DNA from: a bacterium
GTDB lineage: Bacteria > Chloroflexota > Dormibacteria > UBA8260 > Bog-877
Direction of reading: 5' to 3'
Assembly (NCBI GenBank): GCA_021791455.1
Contig: JAJYWM010000438.1
Coordinates: 1-12,375 of the forward strand
DNA: 12,375 nucleotides
The position numbers and the translations under genes are program-made. The notes below the pieces were generated by a model. That model worked only from the letters and a program-made list of their open reading frames with translations. It made no database searches and was not told the origin of the DNA. Shown here one piece after another: positions 9,887 to 12,375 of this stretch. Positions within the stretch are counted from its first letter, which is position 1. Every line of letters begins with the position of its first letter.

Positions 9887-10347
9887 GAGGAGGCGTCGGA
9901 AGCCCGCCGGGCCGGTGGCAGAGGGGCGCCACCGTGGTCGAGTTCGCCCTGATCGCGCCGCTCTTCTTCGCCATGGTGATCGGGCTGATCAGCGCCGCCA
10001 CCTACGTGTTCGAAGCCCAGGTGGCCAACGACTCCGCCCAGGCTGCCGCCCGTTGGGCCATAGCGGCCGCCAACTTCACGGGAACGACTCCCGCCCCTCA
10101 GTGCCCGAGTTCGGTTGCTCCGGCCGGCATGGTCTCCGTGGCCAAGAGTGCCGCCGGTCCGCTCGCCGGGTCGATCACCTCTGCCACCATCACCGACCTC
10201 GGAGCCACCGCGCCGGCGGGCTCAGGGCTGGCGGCGGGGACATACGGCTGCGAGATTCAGGTGACGGTGCCCTACGTCAGCTTCGGGGGGTTCTTCGACC
10301 TGGGACCAACCCACATCACGGCAACCGCCGTCGACTACGTCACCTGA
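9883..10347 (+). CDS. TadE-like minor pseudopilin (second copy)
   Basis: 154 residues. RWQRGATVVEFALIAPLFFA gives a prepilin-peptidase-like site, Gly15 with Glu20 at +5, leading into one membrane helix (about 18-40). Then EAQVANDSAQAAARWAIAAA follows, as in TadE-like proteins that lack heme or other ligands. The outer part (about 110 residues) is Ala/Gly/Thr-rich with two Cys. It shares ATGA with the gene before, so translational coupling is likely. It is distinct in sequence from the first TadE-like copy except at the N-terminus, as expected for minor pseudopilins. No TadA, TadB/C or prepilin peptidase gene is within the window. Confidence 0.82.
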   Translation: MRGGVGSPPGRWQRGATVVEFALIAPLFFAMVIGLISAATYVFEAQVANDSAQAAARWAIAAANFTGTTPAPQCPSSVAPAGMVSVAKSAAGPLAGSITSATITDLGATAPAGSGLAAGTYGCEIQVTVPYVSFGGFFDLGPTHITATAVDYVT

Positions 10348-10421
10348 CGCTGCCCGGCCCGATTGTGACCGAATAGCGACCCACAAGGCGGCACCAAACC
10401 GGCTCAAGCGAGTCACCCATC

Positions 10422-11036
10422 GTGCAAACTTGGAGGGTGCCAGCCGAGACCTACACTCCTGGGTCGGATGCCGACTTCGACCGGCTCTATCGCGACTGCC
10501 GGGGGCGCCTCCTGCAGACCGTCACGGCCATCGTCGGCAGCCCGGCTGAGGCCGAGGACTGCGTGCAGGAAGCCTTTGAGAGAGCCTACCTATCCTGGCC
10601 GAAGTTCCGGCCGGAGGCGCCGGCTCAGGCCTGGCTGCATCGGATAGCCATCAATGTGGCGATCTCGCACCGCCGCCACCAAGCGATCCGGCAGGTGGGA
10701 GAGACCGTGCGGCGGCTTGGCCGCCCTCAGCCTGCGCCCGACGCGTCAACCACTACCGACACCCTGGACCTGGTGGCCGGCCTGCGTCGCCTGCCTCCGC
10801 GCCAGGCGGCGGTCATCGTGCTGCGCCACCTTCACGGCTACACCAATCGGGAGATCGCGGATGCCCTGGGGGTGCCGGAGCGAACCGTGGCCTCTCGACT
10901 CGCCGCCGCCAAGCGCCGGCTGGTGGAGGAGCTCAAGGGCTTCGGGGTGCCCGCAGTTACGGCGACGGCCGCGGCGGAGGGGCCGCCCAAGGGAGCCGTG
11001 TCCAAGACCACGATGCATGAGGTGACTCATGGCTGA
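10422..11036 (+). CDS. RNA polymerase ECF-type sigma factor
   Basis: 204 residues with the two-domain ECF layout. Sigma region 2 spans about 18-88 (FDRLYRDCRGRLLQTVTAIV, AEDCVQEAFERAY, AWLHRIAINVAISHRRHQ). Region 4 spans about 116-171 (LRRLPPRQAAVIVLRHLHGY, TNREIADALGVPERTVASRL), with its helix-turn-helix near 142-163. There is no region 3 or 1.1. The start is GTG at 10422; a second GTG at 10437 touches GGAGG with no spacing, so neither start has an ideal ribosome binding site. It begins 74 bp after the second TadE-like gene and overlaps the next gene by 8 bp. That overlap is the usual sign of a sigma / anti-sigma pair. Confidence 0.93.
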   Translation: MQTWRVPAETYTPGSDADFDRLYRDCRGRLLQTVTAIVGSPAEAEDCVQEAFERAYLSWPKFRPEAPAQAWLHRIAINVAISHRRHQAIRQVGETVRRLGRPQPAPDASTTTDTLDLVAGLRRLPPRQAAVIVLRHLHGYTNREIADALGVPERTVASRLAAAKRRLVEELKGFGVPAVTATAAAEGPPKGAVSKTTMHEVTHG

Positions 11037-11619
11037 TCAATTCGACCGCTGGCTGGAGTCGGAGCTGCGCAGCGGACTGGGGCAAGCCGGCCTCACCCCG
11101 CCGCCGCAGGTGCCGCGGTATCTCGGCCATAGGGCCGCTCCCGACCGACGGCTGAGGTGGGCACGGCCGGCCGGCAGGTTGGGGGCGGTCGCCATCGTCT
11201 CCGTCTCGCTTCTCCTCGGGGGTACCGCCTATGCGGCGGTCCATCTGGCCGGCGAGATTCCGTTCGGCCCCCAGCCCGAGAGTCCCACAGCTGCAGCGGG
11301 CTCCAGCTGCCACCCCGAGGCTGCCGGATGTCACCAGAACAGAACTCCTGCCTCACGACCGGGGTCTTCCCGGTCGGGCTCGAGTGGCCGAGCTCGCCCT
11401 AGCCCGTCGGCCGGGCCCAGTGCTTCGCCTGCCGCCGGGAGCTCAAGCCCACCGGCTAACGCCTCCGGGCACCACCGAGCTCATCCTACGCCCTCCCACC
11501 CGGCTCATCCCACGCCGTCCCACCCCGCTCATCCCACCCATCCGCCCACTCCTGCGCATGGAAAGCCGAGCCCATCGGCCAGTGGCGCCGGCAACGGCAC
11601 TCGGCACTCGCACCGCTAG
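11029..11619 (+). CDS. Putative membrane anti-sigma factor with His/Pro/Ser-rich outer tail
   Basis: 196 residues. A cytoplasmic segment has FDRWLESELRSGLG at 5-18, one membrane helix spans about 51-73 (LGAVAIVSVSLLLGGTAYAAV), and the rest is predicted outside. That part holds CH-PEAAG-CH (Cys94, Cys101) and a C-terminal stretch with eleven His in the last 50 residues, partly made of an 8-residue repeat AHPTPSHP. It has no zinc anti-sigma HxxxCxxC motif. ATG at 11029 has GAGGT 5 nt upstream and overlaps the ECF sigma gene by 8 bp, which is the main reason to call it its anti-sigma partner. The motif also occurs in the protein at 7838-8425. Confidence 0.65.
   Translation: MADQFDRWLESELRSGLGQAGLTPPPQVPRYLGHRAAPDRRLRWARPAGRLGAVAIVSVSLLLGGTAYAAVHLAGEIPFGPQPESPTAAAGSSCHPEAAGCHQNRTPASRPGSSRSGSSGRARPSPSAGPSASPAAGSSSPPANASGHHRAHPTPSHPAHPTPSHPAHPTHPPTPAHGKPSPSASGAGNGTRHSHR
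11479..11538 (+). repeat. 24-bp tandem repeat (about 2.5 copies) in the anti-sigma-like gene
   Basis: Units at 11479-11502 and 11503-11526 differ at only a few positions, and a half unit follows at 11527-11538. Each begins GCTCATCC and encodes AHPTPSHP in frame. The 24-bp period keeps the reading frame, so copy number could change tail length without disrupting the gene. Confidence 0.8.
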
Positions 11620-11656
11620 GGCACGAGCTGACATCGGGCCTGGCGGGACACCTGGT

Positions 11657-11680
11657 GGCTTGAGGCCTCCGGTCCAAGCC
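11657..11680 (+). other. Inverted repeat downstream of the anti-sigma-like gene
   Basis: GGCTTG at 11657-11662 and CAAGCC at 11675-11680 can pair around a 12-nt loop. It begins 37 bp after the stop at 11619, and no T-run follows. It may mark the end of the sigma / anti-sigma transcript. The surrounding 195-bp gap shows only a weak TAATCT at 11793-11798 without a good -35. Confidence 0.3.
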
Positions 11681-11814
11681 GGCTAGCGCCGAGGCTGAAG
11701 ACTGGCGCGGATGGGTGATTGGCGTTACCCTGACGTTTCCTCTTGGGATGGAATCGCGATCCTCCCTCCACGGTGGCAGTGGTCGCCCCGGCTAATCTTG
11801 GCAACACAAAGGCA

Positions 11815-12375
11815 ATGAACCCTCAACCTTCAGGACGAATAGCTCACCTGCCGACCGAGACCAGCGGGCGCTGGTCGGGCAACCGCAACCGGCCGGCGCC
11901 CGGGTTCTTGCCCGAGCCTCCGGAGTCTCTGGAGGACCTCGGTCTGCCCTTCTCCGCCGTCACGGACCTGATCCTAAAGATCATGTATTTCAACGGCAAC
12001 ATCCTGGGTCGGGACATCGCCGCAAGAGTGTGCCTACCATGGAAGATCACCTCCGAGGCGCTGACCTTCCTGGCCAACGAGGGCTATTGCGCCACCACCG
12101 GGATCCGCGGGTCCCATGGGCCGGGCACCGACTTCGCCGAGAGCCTGCAGTACGTGGTCACGGCCAGCGGACGTGAGCGAACCAGAGAGATCTTGGACCT
12201 CAACCAATATGCCGGGCCGGCTCCGGTGCACCTCGACGACTACCTCGATAGCGCCCGGTCCCTCTCCGAAGAATCTCCTCGGATCTCGGAGAGCGCCCTC
12301 AAGCAGGCGCTGGACCACCTGGTGGTGCCGTCCCACCTGATAGACGTGGTGGGAACCGCCCTCACAGGACGCCAG
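11815..12375 (+). CDS. AAA-type ATPase family protein (N-terminal 187 residues; runs off window)
   Basis: Open to the window end. The start of the visible protein is Pro-rich and variable (1-38). Residues about 40-130 look like a winged-helix module (LGLPFSAVTDLILKIMYFNG, LPWKITSEALTFLANEGY, LQYVVTASGRERTREIL). Then QYAGPAPVHLDDY and a helical stretch ending HLVVPSHLIDVVGTALTGRQ follow. From memory, this layout occurs in a family of AAA ATPases in which the Walker A motif comes right after such a segment, so the catalytic part should lie just beyond the window. The ATG at 11815 has only AAAGG with 2-nt spacing, a poor ribosome binding site. Its link to the sigma or Tad genes is positional only. 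Confidence 0.6.
   Translation, partial: MNPQPSGRIAHLPTETSGRWSGNRNRPAPGFLPEPPESLEDLGLPFSAVTDLILKIMYFNGNILGRDIAARVCLPWKITSEALTFLANEGYCATTGIRGSHGPGTDFAESLQYVVTASGRERTREILDLNQYAGPAPVHLDDYLDSARSLSEESPRISESALKQALDHLVVPSHLIDVVGTALTGRQ

Noticed and set aside
10363..10386. Inverted repeat TTGTG / CACAA upstream of the ECF sigma gene as an operator
   Set aside because: Only 5 bp arms with a 14-nt spacer; expected by chance. No clear promoter could be placed around it.
11479..11538. CRISPR-like repeat
   Set aside because: The units are contiguous with no spacers and lie in frame in a Pro/His-rich coding tail.
11793..11798. TAATCT as the -10 of a promoter for the ATPase gene
   Set aside because: No acceptable -35 at 16-18 bp; mentioned only as a weak possibility.

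Overview
GC-rich chromosomal segment from a bacterium, read as two divergent blocks. GTG and TTG starts are common (rpmG and nusG GTG; secE and rpoC TTG). The RpoB and RpoC sequences lack proteobacterial-type features and look like the Chloroflexota / Dormibacterota / Actinomycetota side of the tree. I lean towards a Dormibacterota- or Chloroflexota-like organism, but the phylum is an inference.

Minus-strand block (about 7700 down to 1): the classic transcription/translation cluster in canonical order, rpmG (L33) - tRNA-Trp(CCA) - secE - nusG - rplK (L11) - rplA (L1) - rplJ (L10) - rplL (L7/L12) - rpoB - rpoC (5' end only). A strong sigma-70-type promoter (TTGACC, 17 bp, TATACT) lies upstream of rpmG. 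Its predicted transcript begins with a hairpin followed by a U-run. A second, weaker promoter-like site precedes rplJ, next to an L10-leader RNA. The rplK-rplA gap holds a hairpin that resembles the L1-binding site of 23S rRNA, placed right at the rplA ribosome binding site. These give the block a plausible set of autogenous controls: L1 on rplA, and L10/L12 on rplJL-rpoBC.

Plus-strand block (about 7838 to the end): a small envelope/secretion locus. It contains a membrane protein with a short N-terminal cytoplasmic motif and a Pro/Gly-rich outer tail, then three overlapping Tad-type genes (one TadG-like, two TadE-like minor pseudopilins). These are followed by an ECF sigma factor overlapping a second membrane protein, and then the N-terminal part of an AAA-type ATPase gene that runs off the window. 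The two membrane proteins share the motif FDxWLxSELRxxLG, so they look like paralogous non-zinc anti-sigma-like proteins. One is at the head of the Tad genes and the other is coupled to the sigma factor. The simplest hypothesis is an ECF sigma / anti-sigma circuit controlling Tad-like pseudopilin expression.

The most notable items are the paralogous anti-sigma-like pair around the Tad genes, the His-rich tail of the second one, the L1-site mimic before rplA, the hairpin at the 5' end of the rpmG transcript, and a SecE with a 40-residue tail made only of Ala, Ser, Thr and Pro.
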